A DNA stretch of 42,773 nucleotides, from contig CALWYB010000018.1 of assembly GCA_944385665.1 (NCBI GenBank), forward strand, positions 1-42,773. Reading direction: 5' to 3'. Both the position numbers and the translations under genes were made by a program. This DNA comes from an uncultured Oscillospiraceae bacterium (lineage in GTDB: Bacteria > Bacillota > Clostridia > Oscillospirales > Oscillospiraceae). Below are positions 25,263 to 32,925 of this stretch, one piece after another; within the stretch, counting starts at the first letter, position 1; each line of letters opens with the position of its first letter. Below the pieces are notes generated by a model. The model was not told where the DNA came from, did not search any database, and saw only the letters and a list, made by a program, of their open reading frames with translations.

Positions 25263-26857
25263 CACGTCTCCCCCTTTCCATCGCCCTGGTTTTCGGGGGC
25301 GAAGTTGGTGTCCTTGGCAAAGCCGGCGGGCTTGTCCTCGTACTTGTTGGTCAGGTCCAGAGAGCCGGTCATCATGAGGCCCAGCTCCTCCTTGGTAGTC
25401 TTGTGGGCGTGGACCACGCCCATCACCTTGCCGTGACACAGTACCATAATTTTATCGCACAGGGCCATCATCACGTCCAGGTCCTCGCCCACGAAGAGCA
25501 CGCCCACCCCGTCCTTCTTCTGCTGGTTGAGGATGTTGTAGATGGCGTAGGAGGAGTTGATGTCCAGACCCCGCACCGGGTAGGCGGTGATAATGACATT
25601 GGGTCCGGCCTTGATCTCCCGGCCCAGCAGCACCTTCTGCACGTTGCCGCCGGAGAGGCGGCGCACCGGCGTCTCGGCGGAGGGGGTCACCACCCCCAGC
25701 TCCTGGATCACGTGCTCCGCGTCTGCCCGGCCCTGCTTGCGGTCCACAAAGGGTCCCTTGGCGTCCTGGTAGTTTTTCAGCAGCATATTGTCGGTGATGG
25801 ACAAAGACGGGGCCAGGCCCATGCCCAGCCGGTCCTCGGGGATGAAGGACATAGAGATGCCCTTGTCCAGAATGGCCTTGGGGCTGAGACCCACAATGTT
25901 GTCCCCCTTGTGGATCATCTGGCCCTGCTCAATGGGCCGCAGGCCGGCAATGGCCTCGCACAGCTCCTTCTGGCCGCAGCCGGCAATGCCCGCCACACCC
26001 AAAATCTCGCCGCCCCGGATATAGAAGTTCACGTGGTCGATGGCCACGGCACCCTCGTCGTTCTTGATGGTCAGGTCCCGGATCTCCAGCAGAGGCCGGG
26101 TCTTTTCCACCACCGGGCGCTCGATGTTCAGGTCCACCTTGCGGCCCACCATGTACTCGGTGAGCTGCTGCTCGTTGGTCTCGGCGGTGTTCACCGTGCC
26201 CACGTACTCGCCCTTGCGCAGGATGGCCACCCGGTCGGAGATGTCCAGCACCTCGTTGAGCTTATGGGTGATGATGATGACCGAGTGCCCGTCCGCCTTC
26301 ATCCGGCGCAGCACGCCGAAGAGCTTCTGGATCTCCTGCACCGTAAGCACGGCGGTGGGCTCGTCCAGGATGATGACCTTCGCGCCGTAGTAGAGCACCT
26401 TGATGATCTCCAGAGTCTGCTTCTCGGACACCGCCATGTTGTGCACCTTTTTCCGGGGGTCCAGATCGAAGCCAAACTTCTTGGCCATGGCCTCGATCTC
26501 GTCGTAGCGGTTCTTTTTCAGCAAAAAGCCCGCCTTCTCCTTCCCCATCCAGATGTTATCGGCGGCAGAGAACACATCCACCAGCTTGAAGTGCTGGTGC
26601 ACCATGCCGATGCCCAGCCGCTTGGCGTCCTGGGGGGACGCGATGGTCACCGGCTGGCCGTTCACCCGAATTTCGCCGCTGTCCGGGGCGTAGATGCCGG
26701 AGAGCATGTTCATCAGGGTGGTTTTGCCCGAGCCGTTCTCGCCCAGCAGGGCTAAGATCTCCCCCGGGCGCACGTTCAGCTCCACATCCTTGTTGGCCAC
26801 CACGCTGCCAAAGGTCTTGGTGATGCCCCGCATTTCAATGGCATACTGTTCTGCCAT
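25262..26857 (-). CDS. BMP-type ABC importer, double ATPase subunit
   Basis: A 531-residue protein with two nucleotide-binding domains fused, as in the sugar and nucleoside CUT2/BMP importers. Domain 1 has Walker A LLGENGSGKTT, signature region NMAVSEKQTLEI, Walker B IILDEPTAVL and HKLNEVLDISDRVAILR. Domain 2 has the degenerate Walker A VAGIAGCGQKEL, signature LSGGNVQKVLLGREI and a degenerate Walker B ending ITAYPVRGLD, where the usual Asp-Glu is absent. Such second-domain degeneracy is normal in the family. AAGGAGGAGG precedes the ATG at 26857. Its binding protein is encoded upstream, but 970 bp of repeats intervene. Confidence 0.92.
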   Translation of the reverse strand: MAEQYAIEMRGITKTFGSVVANKDVELNVRPGEILALLGENGSGKTTLMNMLSGIYAPDSGEIRVNGQPVTIASPQDAKRLGIGMVHQHFKLVDVFSAADNIWMGKEKAGFLLKKNRYDEIEAMAKKFGFDLDPRKKVHNMAVSEKQTLEIIKVLYYGAKVIILDEPTAVLTVQEIQKLFGVLRRMKADGHSVIIITHKLNEVLDISDRVAILRKGEYVGTVNTAETNEQQLTEYMVGRKVDLNIERPVVEKTRPLLEIRDLTIKNDEGAVAIDHVNFYIRGGEILGVAGIAGCGQKELCEAIAGLRPIEQGQMIHKGDNIVGLSPKAILDKGISMSFIPEDRLGMGLAPSLSITDNMLLKNYQDAKGPFVDRKQGRADAEHVIQELGVVTPSAETPVRRLSGGNVQKVLLGREIKAGPNVIITAYPVRGLDINSSYAIYNILNQQKKDGVGVLFVGEDLDVMMALCDKIMVLCHGKVMGVVHAHKTTKEELGLMMTGSLDLTNKYEDKPAGFAKDTNFAPENQGDGKGET

Positions 26858-26974
26858 GGGCCTCCTCCTTCTTCCGGTTGGTCGGTTTCTTTTGTTTGTG
26901 GTTTGGGGTTTCATCCCCACAGACGAGGCTCAGAGCGGGTCTGGGCTTCGGCTCTAAGGATGATTCTTTTTTAT
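26858..26974 (-). other. Leader of the importer ATPase gene
   Basis: This is the first part of the 969 bp without a gene between the ATPase and its binding protein. Nothing I can name is seen apart from A/T-rich runs near 26890 and 26966; no clear leftward promoter was found. The ATPase may therefore depend on read-through from the BMP gene or on a promoter inside the repeats. Confidence 0.4.
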
Positions 26975-27300
26975 TTTGAGAGGGTTCCGCCCTGGGGGGC
27001 GGGGAAAGACGGGTGTTCCTTTCTGCTCGCACAGAAAGGAACCAAAGATGCGCCAAGGGGCTTCCTTCGATGGACACCTCGCCAAAAGCGGGTGTCCATA
27101 GGCGTCGCCCCCTGGACCCCCGATTACGAGGGCGTGTCCCTTCGGCGAGTCCGCAAGTTCCGGCGGTTCGAAGCTTTGACCATGCTCCTTCCTACTCCCG
27201 GCCCACTGGGGCCTGTTGCCATCAAAATTTGAGGGGCGTTGTATGCTAACGTACACCGCCTGGTGCCTGCCTACTTGTTGGGTGCGGCGGGGATCGGGCA
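26975..27300 (+). repeat. R1 structured repeat, copy c
   Basis: It begins TTTTGAGAGGGTTCCGCCCTG, as copy d does. Stem 1 is GTTCCTTTCTG/CAGAAAGGAAC (27015-27025, 27032-27042), then CCAAAGATGCGCCAAGGGG. Stem 2 is TGGACACC/GGTGTCCA (27071-27078, 27091-27098), a different sequence from copy b but perfectly complementary. Stem 3 is CCCCCG-ATTA-CGAGGG. The later blocks ACTCCCGGCCCA, CTAACGTACACCGCC and GGGGATCGGGC match copy b. It has no coding content that I can support. Confidence 0.8.
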
Positions 27301-27374
27301 GGAGCAGCCAGCGACTACGGACCAGCCACCCTGGTTATTCCTAGCCAGGCGGTGTCATTTCAGTGCATTTATCC

Positions 27375-27662
27375 ACCAAATTTTGCACACCCAGGGCCCA
27401 GTGGCCCGGCGGCGAGGAGGACCTGCCACTCAGATTTTGCCCGCCGGACGTAAGCGCCAAGCCCCCAGGAAAGTGTCCCCCGTAAATAGGGGTCCGGGGA
27501 CAAGCCGCCTATGGGCACTGCCGTAGGCATAGTGCCCATGAAGGCGGTCCCCGGCGGCGCTTTGGTTACTTTGCCGCCGCGGGCAAAGTAACACCCGTTC
27601 CCCGGGCAGCCAAAGGCCGCCCCAATCAAGGACTCCAGGCGAGGAAATTGATTTCCCAAAAA
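27375..27662 (-). repeat. R1 structured repeat, copy e (inverted)
   Basis: This copy faces the opposite way to copy c. Stem 1 is GTTACTTTGCC/GGCAAAGTAAC (27565-27575, 27582-27592), stem 2 is ATGGGCACT/AGTGCCCAT (27511-27519, 27531-27539) and stem 3 is CCCC/GGGG around TATTTAC (27478-27494). Its far part, read leftward (GGCGGGCAAAATCTGAGTGG and CGGGCCACTGGGCCCTGG), matches copy d closely. All three stems differ in sequence from copies b and c while pairing is kept. Bases 27301-27374 between c and e show nothing coding. Confidence 0.75.
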
Positions 27663-27768
27663 CATCCTTCTCCCCTACGGGCGCAGAGGCGAAACGCAGT
27701 TTCGCACAAAGTTCTTTGCCAAGCTTTCTTTCAAGAAAGCTTGCTACTTTTTTCTCCGAAAAAAGTAG
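27663..27768 (-). repeat. R2 3' element, copy 4 (downstream of the BMP gene)
   Basis: Leftward: hairpin A' CTACTTTTTT/AAAAAAGTAG (27744-27768), hairpin A GCTTTCTT/AAGAAAGC (27723-27740), the segment GGCAAAGAACTTTGT and hairpin B GCGAAAC/GTTTCGC (27689-27705), then CCTCTGCGCCCGTA. Both versions of hairpin A are present in tandem. Hairpin C is missing; the inverted R1 copy e follows instead. Confidence 0.7.
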
Positions 27769-27769
27769 G

Positions 27770-27794
27770 GGCCGGCCGGATGGACCGGCCGGCC
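27770..27794 (-). terminator. Terminator of the BMP lipoprotein gene
   Basis: GGCCGGCCGG (27770-27779) pairs with CCGGCCGGCC (27785-27794). Leftward it is followed by CCTACTTTTTT, so the first hairpin arm of the repeat supplies the U-tract. Confidence 0.65.
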
Positions 27795-27826
27795 TCCCGG
27801 TAGGATCACAATAACTTAGGGAAACA

Positions 27827-29092
27827 TCAGACTTCCTTCACGCCCTGGACATAGTAGTTCATGGTGCCGGTGATGACGCTGTCCTCAATGCTGGCGCCGC
27901 CGGCGGGCACGATCTCAGAATTCATCTCCACCACCTGGCTGTCCTTGAGCTGATAGCCGTCAGACATGAGAGGAGCCTCTTCCTTCTCTACGGTAGCGGT
28001 GCCGTCCTCACCCACGGTGATGTGCAGCTTGGTGCCGGTGAACACGTCCCACTCCCCGGAGGTGATCAGCTCGCTGACCTTGTCAATGGCATCCTGGGTG
28101 CCGGGAGCCACGGTGGCCTCATTCAGGGGGGAGATGCCCACGAAGCCTTCCTTCAGGCCGCCGTAGTAGGCGCTGCCGCCCATCTTCTCCACAAACTGGT
28201 CGGCGGTGTCACAGGCCATGGCGGCCTCCAGGGCGGTCTTGTAGTACACGTCCCAGTGCCAGATGGCAGCGGTCAGGTGGGCCTTGGGGGCATCGGCGGT
28301 CATGTCGGAGTTGTAGCCGCAGCCGAACACGCCGGCGTTCTCCGCGGCGATCTGGGGCTGGGCGGAGTCACAGTGCTGGGAGATGACGCCGCAGCCAAAG
28401 GACTGGATCAGCTCGGTGGCAAAGGCGGACTCGTTGACCTCGTCGGCCCAGGCGCCCAGCTTCTTGACATAGATGGTGGCGTCGGGGTTGACGGCCTGGA
28501 CGCCCAGAGCGAAGCCGTTGATTCCGGAGGAGGTCTCGGCGTACTCACGGCCGTAGGCGGCCACGTAGCCGATGTTGTTGTTGCCGGTCTCCAGGCTCTT
28601 CAGACCAGCGGCGATGCCAGCCAGGTAGCGGGCCTGATAGGCGCGGCCGAAGTAGTTGTTGAAGTTGGTGTCGTTGGACATATAGCCGGTGGCGTGAGAG
28701 AAGATCACGTCGGGATACTCGGCGGCCTTGTCGTTCATGGCCTGCATATAGCCAAAGGAGATACCGAAGATGATGTTGCAGCCTTCACCCACCAGGTTAT
28801 CCACGGCGGTAGCCACGGCGTCAGACTCCTCAGGCACCTCGTCCTGAACCACCAGCTGGGTCTCAGGGTCCAGGCCCAGCTCCTTCATGGCGGTGACGAT
28901 GCCGGTGTTGTGGGCATAGGTGTAACCGGCGGTGTCGCTCTTCTTGTTGATATAGATGGCGCCCACCTTGAAGTCGGAGTTGCTGCTGGTCTGAGAGCCG
29001 CTGGTGCTGTCACCGCTGCTGCCGCAGGCGGTCAGGCCCAGAACCAGGGCAAGAGCCAGTACAAGCGTGAGAATCTTCTTCATGTGCTTCAT
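27827..29092 (-). CDS. BMP family purine/nucleoside-binding lipoprotein
   Basis: A 421-residue substrate-binding lipoprotein. Signal peptide and lipobox LGLTACGSS are at the N-terminus, followed by a Ser/Thr/Gly linker and the periplasmic-binding fold of the Med/BmpA (PnrA) family: KVGAIYINKKSDTAGYTYAH, the NIIFGISFGYMQAM strand and GYVAAYGREYAETSSGINGF. It is longer than typical BmpA (about 350), with a C-terminal extension of roughly 50 residues. PnrA relatives bind purine nucleosides, and the xpt gene directly upstream supports a purine ligand. The start at 29092 follows GGAGG; a TTG at 29098 is possible. The importer ATPase and permeases follow after the repeats. Confidence 0.9.
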   Translation of the reverse strand: MKHMKKILTLVLALALVLGLTACGSSGDSTSGSQTSSNSDFKVGAIYINKKSDTAGYTYAHNTGIVTAMKELGLDPETQLVVQDEVPEESDAVATAVDNLVGEGCNIIFGISFGYMQAMNDKAAEYPDVIFSHATGYMSNDTNFNNYFGRAYQARYLAGIAAGLKSLETGNNNIGYVAAYGREYAETSSGINGFALGVQAVNPDATIYVKKLGAWADEVNESAFATELIQSFGCGVISQHCDSAQPQIAAENAGVFGCGYNSDMTADAPKAHLTAAIWHWDVYYKTALEAAMACDTADQFVEKMGGSAYYGGLKEGFVGISPLNEATVAPGTQDAIDKVSELITSGEWDVFTGTKLHITVGEDGTATVEKEEAPLMSDGYQLKDSQVVEMNSEIVPAGGASIEDSVITGTMNYYVQGVKEV

Positions 29093-29145
29093 GTGCAAAG
29101 TTCCTCCTTGTTTTCTCGGTTCGTTTTTGTTTCCTCTTTTCTCTA

Positions 29146-29170
29146 TTAAAACCGGATTTCCCGGTTTTAA
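29146..29170 (-). terminator. Hairpin between xpt and the BMP gene
   Basis: TTAAAACCGG (29146-29155) and CCGGTTTTAA (29161-29170) pair perfectly around ATTTC. The U-run is inside the stem, so termination is probably partial and would let the importer be co-expressed with xpt. Confidence 0.5.
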
Positions 29171-29187
29171 CCGCCTTCAGGGGACAC

Positions 29188-29763
29188 TCAGTCCACAAAC
29201 TCCACGCCGGTCTCCTCGCTCATGCTCTTGACCCGGGCCAAAGACTCCACCCGCAGGCCCTCGGCCCGGAGCCGGTCGCCGCCGGGCTGGAAGGCCTTCT
29301 CGATGACGATGCCGGCGCCCACCAGCTCCGCCCCGGCGTCCTTCACCAGCTTGGCCAGCCCCTCCAGGGCCGCGCCGTTGGCCAGGAAATCATCAATGAG
29401 CAGCACCTTGTCCCCGGGGCCCAGGAACTCCTTGGCCACGATGATGTTGTACACCCGGCCGTGGGTAAAGGACTCCACCTGGGAGGTGTACACCTCGCCG
29501 GCGATGTTCTTGGTCTGGTTCTTCTTGGCAAAAATCACCGGACAGTGGAAAAACTGCGCCGTGATACAGGCGATCCCAATGCCCGAGGCCTCGATGGTCA
29601 GGATCTTGTTCACGTCGCAGTCTGCAAATCTGCGCTTAAATTCTTTGCCGATCTCCGCAAAGAGATCCACGTCCATCTGGTGATTCAGAAAACTGTCCAC
29701 CTTCAGCACGTCGGTACCCTTGACCTTTCCGTCTTTGCGAATTCGCTCCTTCAAAAGCTCCAT
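29188..29763 (-). CDS. xpt: Xanthine phosphoribosyltransferase
   Basis: Xpt converts xanthine and PRPP to XMP in purine salvage. The 191-residue protein has the family size. The N-terminal MELLKERIRKDG and the PRPP loop VLLIDDFLANGAAL (residues about 121-134, with the FLANG variant typical of xanthine enzymes) identify it. It heads a leftward run with a BMP importer, so uptake and salvage of purines are encoded together. The ribosome site AAAGGGTG lies about 10 bases before the ATG and is next to one arm of a folded leader. No classical guanine riboswitch is visible. Confidence 0.95.
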   Translation of the reverse strand: MELLKERIRKDGKVKGTDVLKVDSFLNHQMDVDLFAEIGKEFKRRFADCDVNKILTIEASGIGIACITAQFFHCPVIFAKKNQTKNIAGEVYTSQVESFTHGRVYNIIVAKEFLGPGDKVLLIDDFLANGAALEGLAKLVKDAGAELVGAGIVIEKAFQPGGDRLRAEGLRVESLARVKSMSEETGVEFVD

Positions 29764-29778
29764 AGGCCGGCGCCACCC

Positions 29779-29875
29779 TTTCTATCTCTTTCTAAAATCA
29801 TAATCTGATGAAACTCCCGGACCTGCGCCAAAACAACGGCGTGGCCCGGCAGTGCGGGCCACGGTCCGATAGAAA
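29779..29875 (-). promoter_or_regulatory. Folded 5' leader of xpt
   Basis: On the minus strand, TTTCTAT (29869-29875) pairs with ATAGAAA (29779-29785), next to the ribosome site. Inside it, GGACC (29863-29867) pairs with GGTCC (29819-29823). That stem encloses two further stems: GTGGCCCG/CGGGCCAC (29841-29848, 29855-29862) and GCC/GGC (29827-29829, 29838-29840). The result is a three-way junction. The single-stranded part GGAGTTTCATCAG lies downstream. It could control initiation by exposing or hiding the ribosome site. The ligand, if any, is unknown. Confidence 0.5.
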
Positions 29876-29884
29876 TACAGTTTT

Positions 29885-29913
29885 ATTGTACAAAAAAAAT
29901 CTCTGTTGTGCAA
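29885..29913 (-). promoter_or_regulatory. xpt promoter
   Basis: TTGCAC (29908-29913), a 17-bp spacer and TACAAT (29885-29890) on the minus strand, giving a leader of about 115 nt. Confidence 0.75.
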
Positions 29914-29950
29914 TCCCTTTTCTAAAATTTTTGCTGCCAGGCCAGTAGAG

Positions 29951-29985
29951 CAATAAAAAAAGCCTCTCCCAACTGGGAGAGGCTT
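29951..29985 (-). terminator. Terminator of the rpsF-ssb-rpsR operon
   Basis: AAGCCTCTCCCA (29960-29971) pairs perfectly with TGGGAGAGGCTT (29974-29985); leftward it runs into TTTTTTTATT. Confidence 0.9.
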
Positions 29986-29997
29986 AAAACAATGCAA

Positions 29998-30243
29998 TTA
30001 GTCGGTGACGTAGGGCAGCAGGGCGACCTGACGGGCGCGCTTGATGGCCTCGGTCAGCTGACGCTGATGCATGGCGCAGGTGCCGGTGGTGCGGCGGGGC
30101 AGGATCTTGCCGCGCTCAGAAGTGTAGCGGCGCAGCTTGGCAGCGTCCTTATAGTCGATGCACTCAACCTTGTCCACGCAGAAGGCACAGACCTTGCGGC
30201 GCTTACGGCCGCGGGGGGCCCGGTTATCACGTTCCATAGCCAT
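29998..30243 (-). CDS. rpsR: Ribosomal protein S18
   Basis: S18 binds S6 on the platform of the 30S subunit. The 81-residue protein ends a conserved rpsF-ssb-rpsR operon. [19 protein letters not shown] carries three cysteines, so this is the zinc-binding form found in many Firmicutes, and [19 protein letters not shown] is the family signature. The ATG at 30243 follows AAGGAGG; the longer frame to 30279 has no site. Confidence 0.96.
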   Translation of the reverse strand: MAMERDNRAPRGRKRRKVCAFCVDKVECIDYKDAAKLRRYTSERGKILPRRTTGTCAMHQRQLTEAIKRARQVALLPYVTD

Positions 30244-30281
30244 GAGAGTAACCTCCTTTATACGACCATATACGGTCAAAG

Positions 30282-30797
30282 TTAAAACGGCAGCTCGCCG
30301 TCGTCGTCAGAAAGTTCGGCAAACTGGTCGCCGCCCGCGGGGGCAACACCGTAGCCGGAAGGGGCCGCAGGCGCGGCCGGAGCAGCGGGGGCAGCATATC
30401 CGCCGGAGGCATAGCCGCCGGAGTATCCGCCGCCGGAGGCGTAGCCGGAGTTCTGATAACCTCCGTCGCCGTCCCGCTTGGAATCGCCGAAGTAGACGTT
30501 GTCCGCCACAACCTCGGCGGAGCGGCGCTTGCCGCCCTCTTTATCCGTCCAATCCCGGATCTGGAGCCGGCCCTCTACCACGGCCATGCGGCCCTTGGTG
30601 AAGTAGCGGCTGACAAACTCGCCGGTCTGGCGCCAGGCTACCACGTCGATGAAGTCGGTGGAGCGCTCGCCAGTGGACTTGTCCTTAAAATCCCGGTCCA
30701 CCGCAAGGGTGAAGGAGGCCACAGCGGTCCCCGTCTGGGTGTGGCGCAGCTCCGGGTCACGGGTCAGGCGGCCCATGATGATGATTCGATTGAGCAT
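30282..30797 (-). CDS. ssb: Single-stranded DNA-binding protein
   Basis: SSB coats single-stranded DNA in replication, repair and recombination. The 171 residues comprise an OB-fold ([20 protein letters not shown], then [19 protein letters not shown]), a Gly/Ala/Pro/Tyr-rich disordered linker of about 55 residues and the acidic tip DDDGELPF that docks partner proteins. It lies between rpsF and rpsR, the standard order in this group, 12 bp after rpsF and with rpsR starting 38 bp later. Confidence 0.97.
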   Translation of the reverse strand: MLNRIIIMGRLTRDPELRHTQTGTAVASFTLAVDRDFKDKSTGERSTDFIDVVAWRQTGEFVSRYFTKGRMAVVEGRLQIRDWTDKEGGKRRSAEVVADNVYFGDSKRDGDGGYQNSGYASGGGYSGGYASGGYAAPAAPAAPAAPSGYGVAPAGGDQFAELSDDDGELPF

Positions 30798-30809
30798 TTC
30801 CGCTCCCCC

Positions 30810-31106
30810 TTACTGGTCCTTGCAGACGATGAGGGAACGCATCACGCCGTCGGTGATCCGGAAAATACGGTCCAGCTCGGCGGGGATAGCGGCAGCGGCG
30901 TTGAAGGTCATCAGGACGTAGTAGCCCTCCATCAGATCGTTGATGGGATAGGCCAGACGGCGCTTGCCCCACTCATCGACCTCGGAGACGGTACCGTTAG
31001 CCTCGACGACACCCTTGAACTTAGCCACCAGAGCAGCGATGGCCTCCTCGCTCAGAGCGGGGTCCAGGATATACAGCGCCTCGTAGTTCGCATTGATCTT
31101 TGCCAT
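30810..31106 (-). CDS. rpsF: Ribosomal protein S6
   Basis: S6 forms a heterodimer with S18 on the 30S platform. The 98-residue protein has the family core: NYEALYILDPALSEEAI, VSEVDEWGKRRLAYPIND and YYVLMTFNAA. AAGGAGG lies 10 bases before the ATG. It leads the rpsF-ssb-rpsR operon and its leader carries a likely binding site for the S6:S18 pair, the known feedback device of this operon. Confidence 0.96.
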   Translation of the reverse strand: MAKINANYEALYILDPALSEEAIAALVAKFKGVVEANGTVSEVDEWGKRRLAYPINDLMEGYYVLMTFNAAAAIPAELDRIFRITDGVMRSLIVCKDQ

Positions 31107-31128
31107 GTTTCTTGCACCTCCTTATGGT

Positions 31129-31225
31129 CTTGTGGCCCCCGGTTCTCTGCCGGGAGCAAGGATAAACACCCGTCTCCTCAGGAAGACAGGCTTAATTATT
31201 ATATCTGATTTTGTCCAGAAGTCAA
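31129..31225 (-). promoter_or_regulatory. rpsF promoter and probable S6:S18-binding leader
   Basis: TTGACT (31220-31225), a 16-bp spacer and TATAAT (31198-31203) start the operon. The leader holds a first hairpin (CCTGTCTTCC/GGAGACGGG) and then an outer CTTG/CAAG stem (31157-31160, 31129-31132) around CCCGG/CCGGG just before the ribosome site. A bulged CCG-containing hairpin here is how S6:S18 leaders are built in other bacteria. I match it by position and shape, not by alignment. Confidence 0.55.
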
Positions 31226-31245
31226 GGGGTTTCCGCCGGAAAAAA

Positions 31246-32166
31246 TCAAAATTTTTCCACCTTTAAATCCTCCCGCTGGAGCTTTTCCCAGGAAAACAGG
31301 GGGATGAGTTCCTCCGGTGTGACGGGCGCGGGCTCCGGGATGAGCCCGGCCAGATGGGCCAGGCGGCCAATGAGCTCCGGGGCGGTGTACCGGCTCTGAA
31401 GCTCCCCCAGCTCCTGGTCCCGGTCCCGCTTGGCCAGCCGCCGCCCGTCGGCGGAGAGCAGCAGGGGCACGTGGCCGTACTCGGGCTGGGGCAGGCCCAG
31501 CAGCCGCTGGAGATAGATCTGCCGGGGGGTGGACGAGAGCAGGTCGCTGCCCCGCACCACCTGATTGACTCCCATGGCCGCGTCATCCACCACCACCGCC
31601 AGCTGATAGGCGTACACCCCGTCGGAGCGGCGCAAAATGAAGTCGCCGCAGTCGGTTTTTAACTCCTCTTTGTATTCTCCCTGTAATAAATCACAAAATG
31701 CAATGGATTCCTCCCCCACTTTTACCCGCCAGGCCGGGCGGCGGGTCTGGCTGAGGACCTCCCGCTCCTCCGGGGTCAGCCGGGCACAGCGGCCGTCGTA
31801 GATGATCTGACCGTCGCCGCGGTGGGGCGCCGAGGCGGCCAGCCGCTCGGCCCGGGTGCAGTAGCAGGGGTAGATGAGGCCCCGCTCCTCCAAGGCGTTG
31901 AATGCTTCCGCATACACCTGGGTGCGATCCGACTGGTACACCGGCTCGTTGTCCCAGGTGAGCCCCAGCCACTCCAGATCCCGCATCACCTGGTCGCACC
32001 AGGCCCGGGTACACCGATCCGGGTCCAGATCCTCCAGCCGCAGCACCATCTCGCCCCCCCGGCTCCGGGCGCTGAGCCAGGCCAGCAGCCCCGACCACAC
32101 ATTGCCCAGATGCATCCGTCCGCTGGGGCTGGGGGCAAACCGCCCCCGGATCTTCTTCTCTTCCAT
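31246..32166 (-). CDS. gluQ: Glutamyl-Q tRNA(Asp) synthetase
   Basis: GluQ attaches glutamate to queuosine at the wobble base of tRNA-Asp. The 306-residue protein is a class I synthetase catalytic core without the anticodon-binding half of GltX. It shows FAPSPSGRMHLGN (HIGH variant HLGN) at residues 10-22, the zinc-site cysteines in YPCYCTR with YDGRCARL further on, and KRDRD in place of KMSKS. The truncated length and these motifs separate it from GltX. The ATG at 32166 has GGAGGGGCGGGAG upstream. It is transcribed leftward ahead of rpsF, which has its own promoter, and divergently from the sigma factor gene. Confidence 0.9.
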   Translation of the reverse strand: MEEKKIRGRFAPSPSGRMHLGNVWSGLLAWLSARSRGGEMVLRLEDLDPDRCTRAWCDQVMRDLEWLGLTWDNEPVYQSDRTQVYAEAFNALEERGLIYPCYCTRAERLAASAPHRGDGQIIYDGRCARLTPEEREVLSQTRRPAWRVKVGEESIAFCDLLQGEYKEELKTDCGDFILRRSDGVYAYQLAVVVDDAAMGVNQVVRGSDLLSSTPRQIYLQRLLGLPQPEYGHVPLLLSADGRRLAKRDRDQELGELQSRYTAPELIGRLAHLAGLIPEPAPVTPEELIPLFSWEKLQREDLKVEKF

Positions 32167-32229
32167 CTCCCGCCCCTCCTTTTTCTTTGTGCCAAGGATA
32201 CCACACCCCGCCGCCCCCCTGCAAGGCTC

Positions 32230-32259
32230 TTGCCAGAAAGACCCAGAGGCGCGTATAAT
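32230..32259 (+). promoter_or_regulatory. Promoter of the sigma/anti-sigma pair
   Basis: TTGCCA (32230-32235), an 18-bp spacer and a perfect TATAAT (32254-32259) give a leader of about 80 nt. Confidence 0.65.
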
Positions 32260-32346
32260 AGACGGGGATTTTGCAAAAAAATTTTTTGGTTCCATGCAAT
32301 AAAATGCCCCCGTTTCCCATTTTATAAGTGACAGGAGAAATGCGCC

Positions 32347-32925
32347 ATGCTCATGCTGTTGGCAGCACTGCAAAGTGAATATGGCGTCCCTGACCCACAC
32401 CAGCTGGAAGAGCTGATGGCGGGCCTGGCCACCGGAGACCGGGAATCTCTGGCTCAGCTGTACCACCGCACCCGGGCGGCGGTATACGGCCTGGCCCTGT
32501 CCATTCTGGGCAGCGGACACGACGCCGAGGATGTGACCCAGGACACCTATGTGACCGCCTGGGAGAAATGCCACCTCTACCGCCCCCAGGGCACTCCCAT
32601 GGCCTGGCTGCTCACCATCACCCGGAACCTGGCCCGCATGAAGCTGCGGGACCGGGGCCGCACCCAGGACCTTGGGGAGGAGCAGTGGCACGCCATCCCC
32701 GCCCAGTCCCCCTCGGTGACCCCTGAGGACCGGGCGGTGCTGGAGGCCGCTCTCAGCATCCTCAGCGACCAGGAGCGGCAGATCGTGGTGCTCCACGCCG
32801 CCTCGGGCCTCAAGCACCGGGAGATCGCCAAGCTGCTGGAGCTGCCCCTTCCCACCGTGCTGTCCAAATACCGCAGGGCCCTGTCGAAACTGAAGACCAA
32901 ACTGGAAGGAGATGACGCCCCATGA
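32347..32925 (+). CDS. ECF-type RNA polymerase sigma factor
   Basis: A 192-residue sigma-70 family protein with regions 2 and 4 only. Region 2 contains GSGHDAEDVTQDTYVTAWEK (about 55-74) and WLLTITRNLARMKLRD. Region 4 contains LSDQERQIVVLHAASGLKHR and EIAKLLELPLPTVLSKYRRA. It would redirect RNA polymerase to a small regulon in response to an envelope signal. The stop overlaps the anti-sigma ATG as ATGA. The first ATG at 32347 follows ACAGGAG; a second ATG two codons later is possible. The first 20 residues resemble nothing known. Confidence 0.92.
   Translation: MLMLLAALQSEYGVPDPHQLEELMAGLATGDRESLAQLYHRTRAAVYGLALSILGSGHDAEDVTQDTYVTAWEKCHLYRPQGTPMAWLLTITRNLARMKLRDRGRTQDLGEEQWHAIPAQSPSVTPEDRAVLEAALSILSDQERQIVVLHAASGLKHREIAKLLELPLPTVLSKYRRALSKLKTKLEGDDAP

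Noticed and set aside
29764..29790. GGGTGGCGCC before xpt resembles the T-box antiterminator core GGGTGGNACC
   Set aside because: It coincides with the ribosome site, there is no Stem I specifier loop or terminator, and xpt is not an amino-acid gene.
29779..29910. Guanine/adenine riboswitch before xpt
   Set aside because: The three-way junction is present in outline, but the conserved junction sequences and two 7-base interacting loops of the purine aptamer are absent.
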